DNA of 32,260 nucleotides, taken from NCBI GenBank assembly GCA_021443415.1, contig JABUTZ010000013.1, positions 85,066 to 117,325 of the forward strand, written 5' to 3'. Below are positions 22,978-32,046 of this stretch, one piece after another. Origin of the DNA: Bacteroidaceae bacterium. GTDB taxonomy: Bacteria > Bacteroidota > Bacteroidia > Bacteroidales > Bacteroidaceae. The translations under genes were made by a program, and so were the position numbers. Position 1 is the stretch's first letter. Each line of letters starts with the position of its first letter. The notes beneath the pieces are model-generated. The model saw nothing but the letters and a program-made list of their open reading frames with translations, had not been told where the DNA came from and did not search any database.

Positions 22978-24549
22978 ATGGCACTGTACATCAACAAAGG
23001 CAACGAGGCGTTTGCATCCATGCTCAAAGACGAATATGTCGACAAGACGGGCTTGATTGCAGAGATCAACAATACTCTGTTCAAGGAGAGGCGTTTCACC
23101 TGCTGCTCGCGCTGTCGCCGCTTCGGAAAGTCAATGGCGGCAAAGATGCTGTCTGCATACTACGATCGTTCGTGCGACTCGCGTGAGTTGTTCCGCGGAC
23201 TGGAGGCGGAGCGGCACCCCGACTTTGAGACGCACCTGAACAAATATCCGGTCATCTATGTCGACATGACGAATTTCATGACACAGTTCAGGGGTAACAA
23301 CGACATTGTCAGCATAATGCAGAAAACTCTGCTTGCGGACATTTCGAGCGTTTACACTGACATTCGCGTAGAGGAAGGTGACGATTTTATGAATTATCTG
23401 ACGCGGGTGGCCATTGCGACTGGCGACCGTTTCATCGTCATCATCGACGAGTGGGATGCCATCTGTAGGGAGTTCGCCGCCAGTTCGCCGGCGATGGATG
23501 ACTATGTCAACTTCCTTCGCCGAATGTTCAAGGGCGACGATGCCATGCGCGTGTTCGCCGCGGCGTACATCACCGGCATTCTCCCCATCAAGAAATACAA
23601 GACCGAGTCGGCGCTCAACAATTTCTGGGAGTATTCGATGACCCTACCGATGGTTTTTGACCGTTATTTCGGGTTTACCAGGGCTGAGGTTCAGAGGCTT
23701 TGCCAGAAGCATGGAATGGACTACGAGGAGATGGTAAAATGGTACGACGGCTACAGCATCGGTTCCGAGCGTTCGATGTTCAATCCGAGTTCGGTGATGA
23801 AGGCGATTGCCGCCAAGGATTGTGCTAATTTCTGGGCTTCAACAGGTGCTTTCGACGCTGTCACGCGCTACATTCAGATGGACTTCGACGGACTCAAGGG
23901 CGACATTGTCAAGATGCTTGGTGGCGGCTCCTGTCCTGTCAGCACAAACAGTTTCGGCAACGACCCCAACATCATCCGCTCGCGCGACGAGGTGCTCACG
24001 CTGCTTATCCACTTGGGCTATCTGTCGTATGACCGAGAGACGAGGACATGCCATATCCCCAACAAGGAGGTGGCGGAAGAGATGGAGTCAGCGGTGAAGG
24101 ACAATGGCTGGAAGTTGGTCGTCGATGCCCTCAATGACTCCAACGACCTCCTGAATTGCCTTCTGGACGGTGAGGCCGAGGAGGTGGCCGCCGGCATACA
24201 GAAGGTGCATGAGGAGAGTGCGAGCATACTGAAATACAACGACGAGAACACACTCTCGTGCGTCATCAACCTCGCCTTCTACACCGCCCGCAGCAAGTAC
24301 AAGATCATCCGCGAGATGCCAGCCGGCCGCGGCTTTGCCGATGTCGTCTTCGTCCCCTGGCGCAACGTCGACCTCCCCGCCATTGTCATCGAGTTGAAAT
24401 GGAAGAAGGAAGCCGTCACCGCCATCGACCAAATCCGTCAGAAGAACTATCCCGCCCCCCTGAAAGAGTATGTCGGCGAGGTCATCCTCTGCGCCGTCAA
24501 CTACGAGAAGAACGAGAAAGAGCACACGTGCGTGATTGAGCGCGTGTAG
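22978..24549 (+). CDS. AAA-ATPase-like / PD-(D/E)XK nuclease superfamily protein (DUF1703-type)
   Basis: MALYINKGNEAFASMLKDEYVDKTGLI; RRFGKSMAAKML P-loop-like; C-terminal GFADVVFVPWRNVDLPAIVIELKWKK nuclease motif. Confidence 0.85.
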   Translation: MALYINKGNEAFASMLKDEYVDKTGLIAEINNTLFKERRFTCCSRCRRFGKSMAAKMLSAYYDRSCDSRELFRGLEAERHPDFETHLNKYPVIYVDMTNFMTQFRGNNDIVSIMQKTLLADISSVYTDIRVEEGDDFMNYLTRVAIATGDRFIVIIDEWDAICREFAASSPAMDDYVNFLRRMFKGDDAMRVFAAAYITGILPIKKYKTESALNNFWEYSMTLPMVFDRYFGFTRAEVQRLCQKHGMDYEEMVKWYDGYSIGSERSMFNPSSVMKAIAAKDCANFWASTGAFDAVTRYIQMDFDGLKGDIVKMLGGGSCPVSTNSFGNDPNIIRSRDEVLTLLIHLGYLSYDRETRTCHIPNKEVAEEMESAVKDNGWKLVVDALNDSNDLLNCLLDGEAEEVAAGIQKVHEESASILKYNDENTLSCVINLAFYTARSKYKIIREMPAGRGFADVVFVPWRNVDLPAIVIELKWKKEAVTAIDQIRQKNYPAPLKEYVGEVILCAVNYEKNEKEHTCVIERV

Positions 24550-24620
24550 AGCGTAGATGTTTCGCCATGGAGGCGACGGTCGCGTCAAGACATACTCGTA
24601 GGCACTCTCAAGTCAGTGGC

Positions 24621-25523
24621 TTACATGTTGTTCTGCAATTCATACTCCTGAATGGCTGTTCCGACAAAACGCCCTAAATTCACAGGGACGGCATTTCCTA
24701 TCATTTGTTCCTGGTCGGTTTTGTTGCCAACGAACTTGAATCCTTTTGGGAAAGTCTGTATTCGGCTTCTTTCGTAGGTCGTCAAGGCTCGGATGCCCAC
24801 CAGTGATTGGATTGCATCTCCGGGATGCAGGGGATAGCCCTGCGGCATTGGTCTGTTCACCCCACGTATTGTCGGAGAGGGCTCATCGGTACTGAAGATT
24901 CCCCTCCGAACATAACTGCGCGGATGCCTGTAATAGTATTTGATGTCGATTTCGTCACCCAGGTACTCGGCTACTGTCAGGGGTTTTTTTGCAAGGTTCT
25001 TCTCTATGAATGGAAGCAGGAAGTTGTCGGGTGTATCTAACCGACCGACGAGGACGAAGCGCTTTCGTGCCTGTGGAACGCCGCAAAGGCTGGCGTTCAA
25101 GACGTATTGTGTCAATCCATAGCCCGCTGATTTGAAGATGTCAGTGGCGGCTGTGAGTTTGTTTGTCTTGACAATCCTTTCCACATTTTCCATCACAAAC
25201 CACTTGGGGCGTATGTGCGAAACAATCTGCGCGTAGCACACCGTCAAGTCGCCGCGTCCGTTGTCTTCGTCGCGTTTGCCTGCCGAGGAGAAATCCTGAC
25301 AGGGTGGGCCGCCGATGATCATGTCGGGTCCAAATGATTCGATGATGCCCACCGAGAGGTCTATGTCCTTCAAATCTGTCTTGATGATAGGGTGGTCGAA
25401 GTTGGCGCGATACACATCGATGGCCTTGTCCCAGTTGTCAAGTCCGGCCAAGATTCGATGCCCAGCCAGCGTGAAACCGAGGCTCATGCCACCGCATCCG
25501 CAAAATAAATCCACTATTTTCAT
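24621..25523 (-). CDS. DNA (cytosine-5-)-methyltransferase
   Basis: Motif I DLFCGCGGMSLGF; IV GGPPCQDFSSAGKR; VI MENVER; VIII QARKRFVLVG. Confidence 0.95.
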   Translation of the reverse strand: MKIVDLFCGCGGMSLGFTLAGHRILAGLDNWDKAIDVYRANFDHPIIKTDLKDIDLSVGIIESFGPDMIIGGPPCQDFSSAGKRDEDNGRGDLTVCYAQIVSHIRPKWFVMENVERIVKTNKLTAATDIFKSAGYGLTQYVLNASLCGVPQARKRFVLVGRLDTPDNFLLPFIEKNLAKKPLTVAEYLGDEIDIKYYYRHPRSYVRRGIFSTDEPSPTIRGVNRPMPQGYPLHPGDAIQSLVGIRALTTYERSRIQTFPKGFKFVGNKTDQEQMIGNAVPVNLGRFVGTAIQEYELQNNM

Positions 25524-25524
25524 T

Positions 25525-26609
25525 TTAGTCAAAAAGATCGGGACTGTTCACTATCACTGCGTCAAATCGCCTTTCCGGACTCAGGAGTTTCTGTCCTCCG
25601 CCCAGAATGATATTTTTGATCTCGCCTTTGGAGATACGGGGATGGGTTAGTTCGTTGCACGCCATCAGGCGATGGGACCTGGCTCCGTTGATGGAAAAAG
25701 CCTTGTCATTGGCATTGCCGTACGAGTTGTCCTTGATGATGCGCTTGTAGTCAAACTGCCCATAGTCAACGAAGTCTCGAAGCATAAGGTACACCCATAT
25801 GACCGCCCTTTCCAATCGTGAGATTTCGTTGTTGCGCGTGTGACTGCCCGTTTCCATGGTGCACATCTGTAAAATGGAAATGTTGGACCAAACGAAAACA
25901 TCCATGCAATCGTCCGCAAGATGTCCGTCCTTCATCTTCCAAACGGGTTGGATGATGAGCGGACTTTGCTGTCTTGCCATATTTTTGGCTATGTCGATTA
26001 CGACCTGCCTGATCAGCTTGTAGTGAGGCTTGACTCGTTTGGCTCATTCCAATGATATATTTTTGGCACTCGGTTCAAGTATGAGCGCAGTTTCTCTTTT
26101 CCTGCATTGTTGCCGTATGCCTCGCATATCCCACATGCAAGGTAGCATAGCGTTGGCGGACGGACAACGATTTCACAGCCGAATTGTTCCTCATCGTTGT
26201 CCTTGGTCGTGTTGTCGGGCAAAGCGGTTAGTTTGATCTCCAGTCCGACCAGGCTGTGGCTGTTCTCGCGATTGACCATTACGAGGTCGATGTTTTCGCG
26301 ATTGGAGTCTTCGGGGTCGATGTAGTAGTACTTCTCAAACTTTGCAAATCCTGCTTCAAAGTTGTAGAAAGCGTTGTCTGACAAAGGGTCTATCTTGAAC
26401 AACTTGTCTCCTGAAATTCGTTTGAGCTTGATTTTGTATTCGGCATTGGTCGTGATATAAACCGGGTCAATGCCTTTGGAGTGCATGTATGCGACCAAGG
26501 AGGCGGGGAAGGAACTGTTGAATTGGTTTTTCCCCCAGCAATACGGATTGGTGTAATCTCTGCTTGAATATTTCTGTCCAAAAAGACCGGGCTTTGTTTC
26601 GGTTGTCAT
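25525..26609 (-). pseudogene. HindVP-family restriction endonuclease split by a frameshift
   Basis: N-terminal ORF 26013..26609 (GKNQFNSSFPASLVAYM; LEIKLTALPDNTT; EIVVRPPTLCYLAC) and C-terminal ORF 25525..25980 (QPVWKMKDG; DVFVWSN; RISKGEIKNIILGGGQKLLSPERRFDAVIVNSPDLF) lie in different frames. Confidence 0.75.
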
Positions 26610-26678
26610 TGTGCGTGATGCTTCTATGCTAAAAACATTTTTGCAAAGTTATTAAATTTTGACGAGATAATCAGTCAA

Positions 26679-26885
26679 TCATTTAAATAATTTATAGCAT
26701 GCAGCTATACATTGTTCCCACAGACGCACAAACACATGCTGCACGGCATCTTTCGCCGCCTCCTCGTCCGCCAGGTAATGGAGGGCGAGTGAGTATAGTG
26801 TCGGCGCATAGCGGCGGTAGATGACGGTGAATGCCGTCTCGTCGTCCTTCGCCGCCACAAGCCGGAACAGTTCCAGTTCCGCCAT
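26679..26885 (-). pseudogene. Truncated ECF sigma-70 factor (region 2 only)
   Basis: MAELELFRLVAAKDDETAFTVIYRRYAPTLYSLALHYLADEEAAKDAVQHVFVRLWEQ then CIAACYKLFK*; no region 4 recognised in the window. Confidence 0.78.
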
Positions 26886-26930
26886 TGTCTCATATCCGCT
26901 GTGGGTGGTCATTGGGTGGAAAGTCAGATG

Positions 26931-29123
26931 TCACTTCCTTATCAGCGCGTAGTCGAGCTGCTTGCGGTCGAGGTCGGCGGCGGCGACTTTGATGCGGACC
27001 TCGTCGCCGAGGGAGTAGCGGTTGCGGCGGCGGCGGCCGACGAGGCAGTAGTTGCGCTCGTCGAAGTCGTAGTAGTCGTCGTTGAGGTCGCGCAGGGGGA
27101 CGAGGCCCTCGCACTTGCTCTCCTTCGTCTCGACATAGAGACCCCACTCGGTCACGCCCGTGATGACGCCGTCGTACTCCTCGCCGAGGCGCTCCGCCAT
27201 GAACTCCACCTGCTTGTACTTGATGCTGTCGCGCTCGGCCTTAGCCGCCAGTTGCTCCATGTCGCTGCAGTGGACGCAGAGTTCCTCGCAGCGGTCCTTC
27301 TGGGCCGAGCGTCCGCCCTCGGCGTAGCGCGTGAGGAGGCGGTGGACGATGAGGTCGGGATAGCGGCGGATGGGCGAGGTGAAATGCGTGTAGTAGGCGA
27401 AGCCAAGGCCGTAGTGGCCGATATTGACGGTGCTGTACTGCGCCTTCGCCATCGAGCGGAGGGCGAGCATCTGCATCATGTTCTGCTCGGGGCGGTCGTG
27501 GACGTCGCTCAGCATGCGGTTCATCGACTTGTTGGTCTCGCCCGCCGACTTGCCGATGCGGAAACGCAGTCCGAAGCGCGCCGCCATGTCGGCGAGGTTC
27601 TGCAGCTTCGTCTCATCAGGTTTGTCGTGGACGCGGTAGGGGAGCGTTTTCGCCTGCTTGCCCTTGGGCACACGGCCCACGCTCGCGGCCACGGTGCGGT
27701 TGGCGAGCAGCATGAACTCCTCGACCAGCTTGTTGGCATCCTTGGCGAACTTGAAATAAACGCTCGTCGGACGGCCGTCGGCATCGATCTCGAAACGCGG
27801 TTCGGCGCGGTCGAAGTCGACGGCGCCCTTGGCGAAGCGCTCGGCGCGCAGTTGCTTGGCGAGGCGGTTGAGAGTGATGAGTTCGAGGGCGAAGTCCTCG
27901 GCGGGTGCGGCGCCCTCATAGACGGCTCCCGCGTGGTCGCCCGGCTTGCCGTAGTCCTCGGGCGACGCCTCGCCCATGTCCTCGAGCACCTTCTGCACCT
28001 CCTCGTAGGTGAAGCGGCGGTCGGAGCGGATGACCGTGTGGGCGATGTGGAAGTTGCGCACGTTGGCGCGCTCGTCGATGGTGAAGATGACGCTGTAGGT
28101 CAGCTTGTCCTCGTCGGGGCGGAGCGAGCAAATTTGGTTGCAGAGACGCTCGGGCAGCATGGGAATGGTGCGGTCGACGAGGTAGATGCTCGTGGCGCGC
28201 TTCAGGGCCTCGCGGTCGATGACGCTCCCCTCGGTCACGTAGTGGCTCACGTCGGCTATGTGCACGCCCACCTCCCAGAGGCCCTTGCCCGCGGAGCGGA
28301 TGGAGAGGGCGTCGTCGAAGTCCTTGGCGTCGCGCGGGTCGATGGTGAACGTCATCACGCCGCGCATGTCCTCGCGCCGCGCAATCTCGTCCTCGGGAAT
28401 GACATCGCTGATCTGGTTGGCGGCGCGCTCCACATTCTCGGGGTAGTCGTAGGGCAGTCCGTACTCGGCGAGGATGGCGTGCATCTCAGTGTTGTTCTCG
28501 CCCGAGCGCCCCAGCACGTCGACCACCTTGCCGATGGGGTTCTTCGAGTCTTCGGGCCACTCGGTGATGACCGCCACCACCTTGTCGCCCTTCTCGGAGC
28601 CCTTGAGGTGGCGGCGCGGCAGGATGATGTCCTGCGCCATCGCCTTGTCGTCGGTCTGGAGCCAGCAGAAGTCCTTGTTGCCGCGCACGCGGCCGATGAA
28701 ACGGTTCTCGGCGCGCTCGAGGATTTCCGTGATCTGCGCCTCGCGGCAGTGGTTCTTGCGGCGGGCGAGGAGGACGGCCTGCACGCGGTCGCCCGTAAGG
28801 GCGTGGAGCGAGTTGCGCTCGGCGACCAGGATGGCTCGTCCGCCGCGGTCGTCCATGAAGATGTTCTTGCCGTTGGCCTTGCGCGTGAACGTGCCGGTCA
28901 TTATATGTCCGCCGTTGTTGAGGCGGAAAACCATGTATTCGGGGCATTGGAGCAGGTCGTCCTGCGCCATCTCGACCAGCATCTCGACGGCCATCTGGCG
29001 CGTGGGGTGGGTGGTGAGGTTGAGGCGGCGGAAGATGGTCTTCACGTCCATCGCCTCGTTGGGGTTCTGCTGGAACAGCGCCTGCAGCATCCCCTGTATG
29101 TCTTTACGTCGTAAGCCTTTCAT
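26931..29123 (-). CDS. rnr: Ribonuclease R (VacB/RNase II family)
   Basis: RDAKDFDDALSIR, YLVDRTIPMLPERLCNQICSL, HFTSPIRRYPDLIVHRLL, C-terminal S1-like domain. Confidence 0.96.
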   Translation of the reverse strand: MKGLRRKDIQGMLQALFQQNPNEAMDVKTIFRRLNLTTHPTRQMAVEMLVEMAQDDLLQCPEYMVFRLNNGGHIMTGTFTRKANGKNIFMDDRGGRAILVAERNSLHALTGDRVQAVLLARRKNHCREAQITEILERAENRFIGRVRGNKDFCWLQTDDKAMAQDIILPRRHLKGSEKGDKVVAVITEWPEDSKNPIGKVVDVLGRSGENNTEMHAILAEYGLPYDYPENVERAANQISDVIPEDEIARREDMRGVMTFTIDPRDAKDFDDALSIRSAGKGLWEVGVHIADVSHYVTEGSVIDREALKRATSIYLVDRTIPMLPERLCNQICSLRPDEDKLTYSVIFTIDERANVRNFHIAHTVIRSDRRFTYEEVQKVLEDMGEASPEDYGKPGDHAGAVYEGAAPAEDFALELITLNRLAKQLRAERFAKGAVDFDRAEPRFEIDADGRPTSVYFKFAKDANKLVEEFMLLANRTVAASVGRVPKGKQAKTLPYRVHDKPDETKLQNLADMAARFGLRFRIGKSAGETNKSMNRMLSDVHDRPEQNMMQMLALRSMAKAQYSTVNIGHYGLGFAYYTHFTSPIRRYPDLIVHRLLTRYAEGGRSAQKDRCEELCVHCSDMEQLAAKAERDSIKYKQVEFMAERLGEEYDGVITGVTEWGLYVETKESKCEGLVPLRDLNDDYYDFDERNYCLVGRRRRNRYSLGDEVRIKVAAADLDRKQLDYALIRK

Positions 29124-29127
29124 CGGA

Positions 29128-29166
29128 ATTTACTATTTGACAATTTACAATTTACAATTTATTTAC
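29128..29166 (-). repeat. ATTGTAA heptad leader upstream of the RNase R start codon
   Basis: Sense ...ATTGTAAATTGTAAATTGTCAAATAGTAAAT-tccg-ATG. Confidence 0.88.
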
Positions 29167-29180
29167 GATTTATTCGATGC

Positions 29181-29332
29181 TGTTTTTAAACGCAGATTAA
29201 CGCAGATGTTCTTGTAGTTCGTTGGATGAATTGAAATTTACGCAGATGTTTATGGGTGTTTTTAAACGCAGATTAACGCAGATGTTCTTGTGGTTCGTTG
29301 GATGAATTGAAATTAACGCAGATGTTATTTTT
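29181..29332 (-). repeat. Two tandem 76-bp copies of the ATCTGCG leader element
   Basis: TGTTTTTAAACGCAGATTAACGCAGATGTTCTTGTRGTTCGTTGGATGAATTGAAATTWACGCAGATGTT at 29181 and 29257. Confidence 0.93.
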
Positions 29333-29350
29333 CGAGATTTCGAATCAGAC

Positions 29351-29441
29351 AGCAAAACTATACCTTTATTCTTTATTCTCTACACTTTACACTTTACACT
29401 TTACACTCTACACTCTACACTCTATTCTCTAACCTCTAACC
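29351..29441 (+). repeat. 14-nt head AGCAAAACTATACC plus 11 uninterrupted heptads
   Basis: TTTATTC x2, TCTACAC, TTTACAC x3, TCTACAC x2, TCTATTC, TCTAACC x2; contains the rsmA stop codon. Confidence 0.95.
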
Positions 29442-30219
29442 TGCGCGTGAGCGCAACGAACTCCTGGACGGAGAGTTGTTCGGGGCGGAGCTCGAAGAAC
29501 TTGTCCTGGAGCATGGGGGTGAAGTCGCCGGGGAGGGTGGCGAGGAGCGGCTTGATGCTGCCTCGGAGCATCTTGCGGCGCTGGTTGAAGACCGTCTTGA
29601 CAAGGCGCTTGAAGAGAGCCTCGTCGCAGTCAAGCCGTTCAACATCGTTGCGCGTCATGCGGATGACCGCACTCTGCACCTTGGGGGGCGGATTGAACAC
29701 TGAGGGAGGGACGGTGAAGAGGTACTCGACATCGTAGTACGCCTGCACCAGCACGCTCAGTATGCCGTACGCCTTGCTGCCCGGACGTGCCGCCATGCGC
29801 TCTGCCACCTCCTTTTGAATCATGCCCGTGCAGAGCGGGATGAGGTGGCGGTAGTCGAGCACCTTGAAGAAGATCTGCGACGAGATGTTGTAGGGGTAGT
29901 TGCCCGTGAGTGCGAACTGTCGTCCGCCGAACGTATTCTCGAGGTGCATCTTGAGGAAGTCATCCTCGATGATGCCGTCCTCGAGGGCGGGGTAGTGGCC
30001 GCGCAGGTAGGCGACGCTCTCGAAGTCAATCTCCACCACCTTGAGCTCCTGCTGTTTCTCCGCCAGGAACTGCGTCATCACACCCATGCCCGGGCCCACC
30101 TCGAGCACGGGCAGGTCCGCCCGCACATCGACCGTGTCGGCTATGCGTCGCGCTATGGACAGGTCCGTGAGGAAATGCTGTCCCAGAAACTTCTTCGGTT
30201 TTACCTTGCCTTGAATCAT
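29422..30219 (-). CDS. rsmA: 16S rRNA (adenine1518/1519-N6)-dimethyltransferase
   Basis: KKFLGQHFLTD; VLEVGPGMGVMT; GNYPYNISSQI. Confidence 0.96.
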   Translation of the reverse strand: MIQGKVKPKKFLGQHFLTDLSIARRIADTVDVRADLPVLEVGPGMGVMTQFLAEKQQELKVVEIDFESVAYLRGHYPALEDGIIEDDFLKMHLENTFGGRQFALTGNYPYNISSQIFFKVLDYRHLIPLCTGMIQKEVAERMAARPGSKAYGILSVLVQAYYDVEYLFTVPPSVFNPPPKVQSAVIRMTRNDVERLDCDEALFKRLVKTVFNQRRKMLRGSIKPLLATLPGDFTPMLQDKFFELRPEQLSVQEFVALTRRLEVRE

Positions 30220-30241
30220 AGGCGTACAGTTAGCGAGGAAA

Positions 30242-30526
30242 TCACTTTTTTTCGGCTTTCGCCCTCTTCTTTTTCTGGTAGAAGTCGCCCTCGCCCGTGA
30301 GCAGCCACGCGGGCGACACCCCGTAGTCGCGCACGAGGTAGTGGAGCCACGCCGTCTGGAACATGTCGCGCGAGGGTTCCTTCTCCTGGGTGTTCATGTT
30401 CCAACGGTTGATGCCGTAGCGTGTGGTGAATGTCTGCTTGCCCCGTATATGCTTGTCGGCCTTGAGGCGGTAGAGGGCGTCGAAGAAGCGGCGCACGATG
30501 ATTTGGCTGTCTGCTGTCTGGCTCAT
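30242..30526 (-). CDS. Small protein with repressor-like SPAWLLTGEG motif
   Basis: DYGVSPAWLLTGEGDFYQ resembles the HTH-end motif of CI-like repressors; start trimmed from 30613. Confidence 0.5.
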   Translation of the reverse strand: MSQTADSQIIVRRFFDALYRLKADKHIRGKQTFTTRYGINRWNMNTQEKEPSRDMFQTAWLHYLVRDYGVSPAWLLTGEGDFYQKKKRAKAEKK

Positions 30527-30551
30527 AATGTTGTGATTTCTGCAAAAAGAT

Positions 30552-30899
30552 TTACTCCTTCGGGAAATAGTACTTCTCCCTGCTCTTGCGCTCGAAATAA
30601 TTGTTCGAGGCACGGCAGACGTAGGCTATCAGGCAGAGGAAGAACATGACGCCCGACACGGCGAGGGCGACGAGGAACAGCGTCTCGGTGAAGAGGCTTA
30701 GGAAGCCGCCGACCAGGAGGGCGAGAACGCCCATGATGCCGAACACGAGAATGCCCTCGCTGGCATCGGGATCCTTCGGCGGTTCTTCCGCGGGGCGCAT
30801 GAGTTCCGCCCTCTTCTTTGCCTCTTTCCTCGCCTCATAGCGGTCGCTGAGGTAGGCGGTGGCGGCGAGGAAGACAACAAAATCCGTAAGTTTCGACAT
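30552..30899 (-). CDS. Small membrane protein of unknown function
   Basis: Two adjacent hydrophobic helices (ILVFGIMGVLALLVGGFLSLF, LFLVALAVSGVMFFLCLIAYV). Confidence 0.65.
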   Translation of the reverse strand: MSKLTDFVVFLAATAYLSDRYEARKEAKKRAELMRPAEEPPKDPDASEGILVFGIMGVLALLVGGFLSLFTETLFLVALAVSGVMFFLCLIAYVCRASNNYFERKSREKYYFPKE

Positions 30900-31065
30900 G
30901 TCGTTTTTTTGTTTTTGGTTCTATGGTGGACTGTTAGGTGGAATGAATCGGATAGTATGGCTCTTGCACCCGTGGTCGGAACAATTCGTTGCAAAGTTAG
31001 TGAAAATTTATCGTTTTGCGAGCCGATAGGGGCGGATTATCATAGATTTTTCATAAATTTGCAAT

Positions 31066-32046
31066 GTGAATGTGATTCGGACCATATTGCGGGTCGTGCT
31101 GCCGATAGCGCTCGGCGGCGGCATTCTGTGGTGGATGTACCAGGGAGTGCGCTGGGCGGATGTCGAGGAGGCGCTGGCGGGCGGCATGGACTGGCGGTGG
31201 ATGCTCGCCTCGATGCCTTTCTGCGTGCTGGCGCAGTGGATACGCGCCGTCAGGTGGCGGCAGATGCTCGAGCCGCTCGGCGAGCGGCCGCGGTTGCGCA
31301 CGGCGACGATAGCCATCTATCTCAGTTATGCAAGCAGTCTCGTCATCCCGCGCGTCGGCGAGGTGCTGCGCTGCGGTGTGCTCAAGCGATATGACGGGAC
31401 GCGGTTCACGCCCTCGCTTGGCACCGTGGTCACGGAGCGCATCGCGGACATGCTGACGATTGGTGTCATTGCTGTACTCGTCTTTTTGTGGCAGTGGGAC
31501 GGCTTCCTGCGTGTCGCCGAGGAGACGGGTGCGGGCATAGGGCCTATCGTGCAGCAGTTCAGTCCGCAGGGCTGGTTTGTCACTGTGCTCTGCGCTGCCG
31601 TCACCGTGGCGTTCATCGCCTGGCTGGCGCGTCGGCTTGCCCTCTGGAACAAGTTGCGCGGCGCCGTACATGGCATGGTAGATGGACTGACATCAGTGCG
31701 GCAGTTGCGCCATAAGTGGCTGTTTGCGCTCTGGTCGGTGGGCATCTGGGTCGCTTATTTCCTCCACTTCTACGTTGCCTTTTTTGCTTTCGAGTGCACT
31801 GCTGACATAGCCGTGGGGCCCGCCTGGGTGGCGTTTGTCATCGGCACGTTCGCCGTGCTCGTGCCCACGCCTAACGGAGCCGGGCCGTGGCACTTCGCCG
31901 TCAAGACCGTGCTCTGCATATACGGAGTTGCCGCCACGCCGGCCGCCATGTTCTGCCTCATCACGCATACGCTGCAGACAGCGTTCACTGCGCTGCTGGG
32001 GGTGTATGGGCTTGTGGCGCTTGGGGTTTTAAAGAATAGAGAATAG
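31066..32046 (+). CDS. Lysylphosphatidylglycerol synthase TM-region / YbhN (UPF0104)-like membrane protein
   Basis: Multi-TM; RAVRWRQML, ...GEVLRCGVLKRY..., PTPNGAGPWHFAVKTVL; GTG start inferred. Confidence 0.82.
   Translation: MNVIRTILRVVLPIALGGGILWWMYQGVRWADVEEALAGGMDWRWMLASMPFCVLAQWIRAVRWRQMLEPLGERPRLRTATIAIYLSYASSLVIPRVGEVLRCGVLKRYDGTRFTPSLGTVVTERIADMLTIGVIAVLVFLWQWDGFLRVAEETGAGIGPIVQQFSPQGWFVTVLCAAVTVAFIAWLARRLALWNKLRGAVHGMVDGLTSVRQLRHKWLFALWSVGIWVAYFLHFYVAFFAFECTADIAVGPAWVAFVIGTFAVLVPTPNGAGPWHFAVKTVLCIYGVAATPAAMFCLITHTLQTAFTALLGVYGLVALGVLKNRE

Noticed and set aside
26008-26040. Programmed -1 frameshift in the HindVP-like gene
   Set aside because: No canonical X_XXY_YYZ slippery site lies in the permitted interval; the CAAAAAT run upstream is excluded because the -1 frame has a TGA before the junction. 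A mutation or sequence error is more likely.
26901-29114. 737-aa plus-strand ORF opposite rnr
   Set aside because: Antisense shadow of RNase R in GC-rich DNA; composition biased (many E/V/H/L), no recognisable family, and the opposite strand encodes a clear RNase R.
29181-29332. Two 76-bp direct repeats considered as CRISPR or att sites
   Set aside because: Only two adjacent copies, and dispersed single copies lie upstream of other genes; fits a leader repeat better. No integrase in the window.
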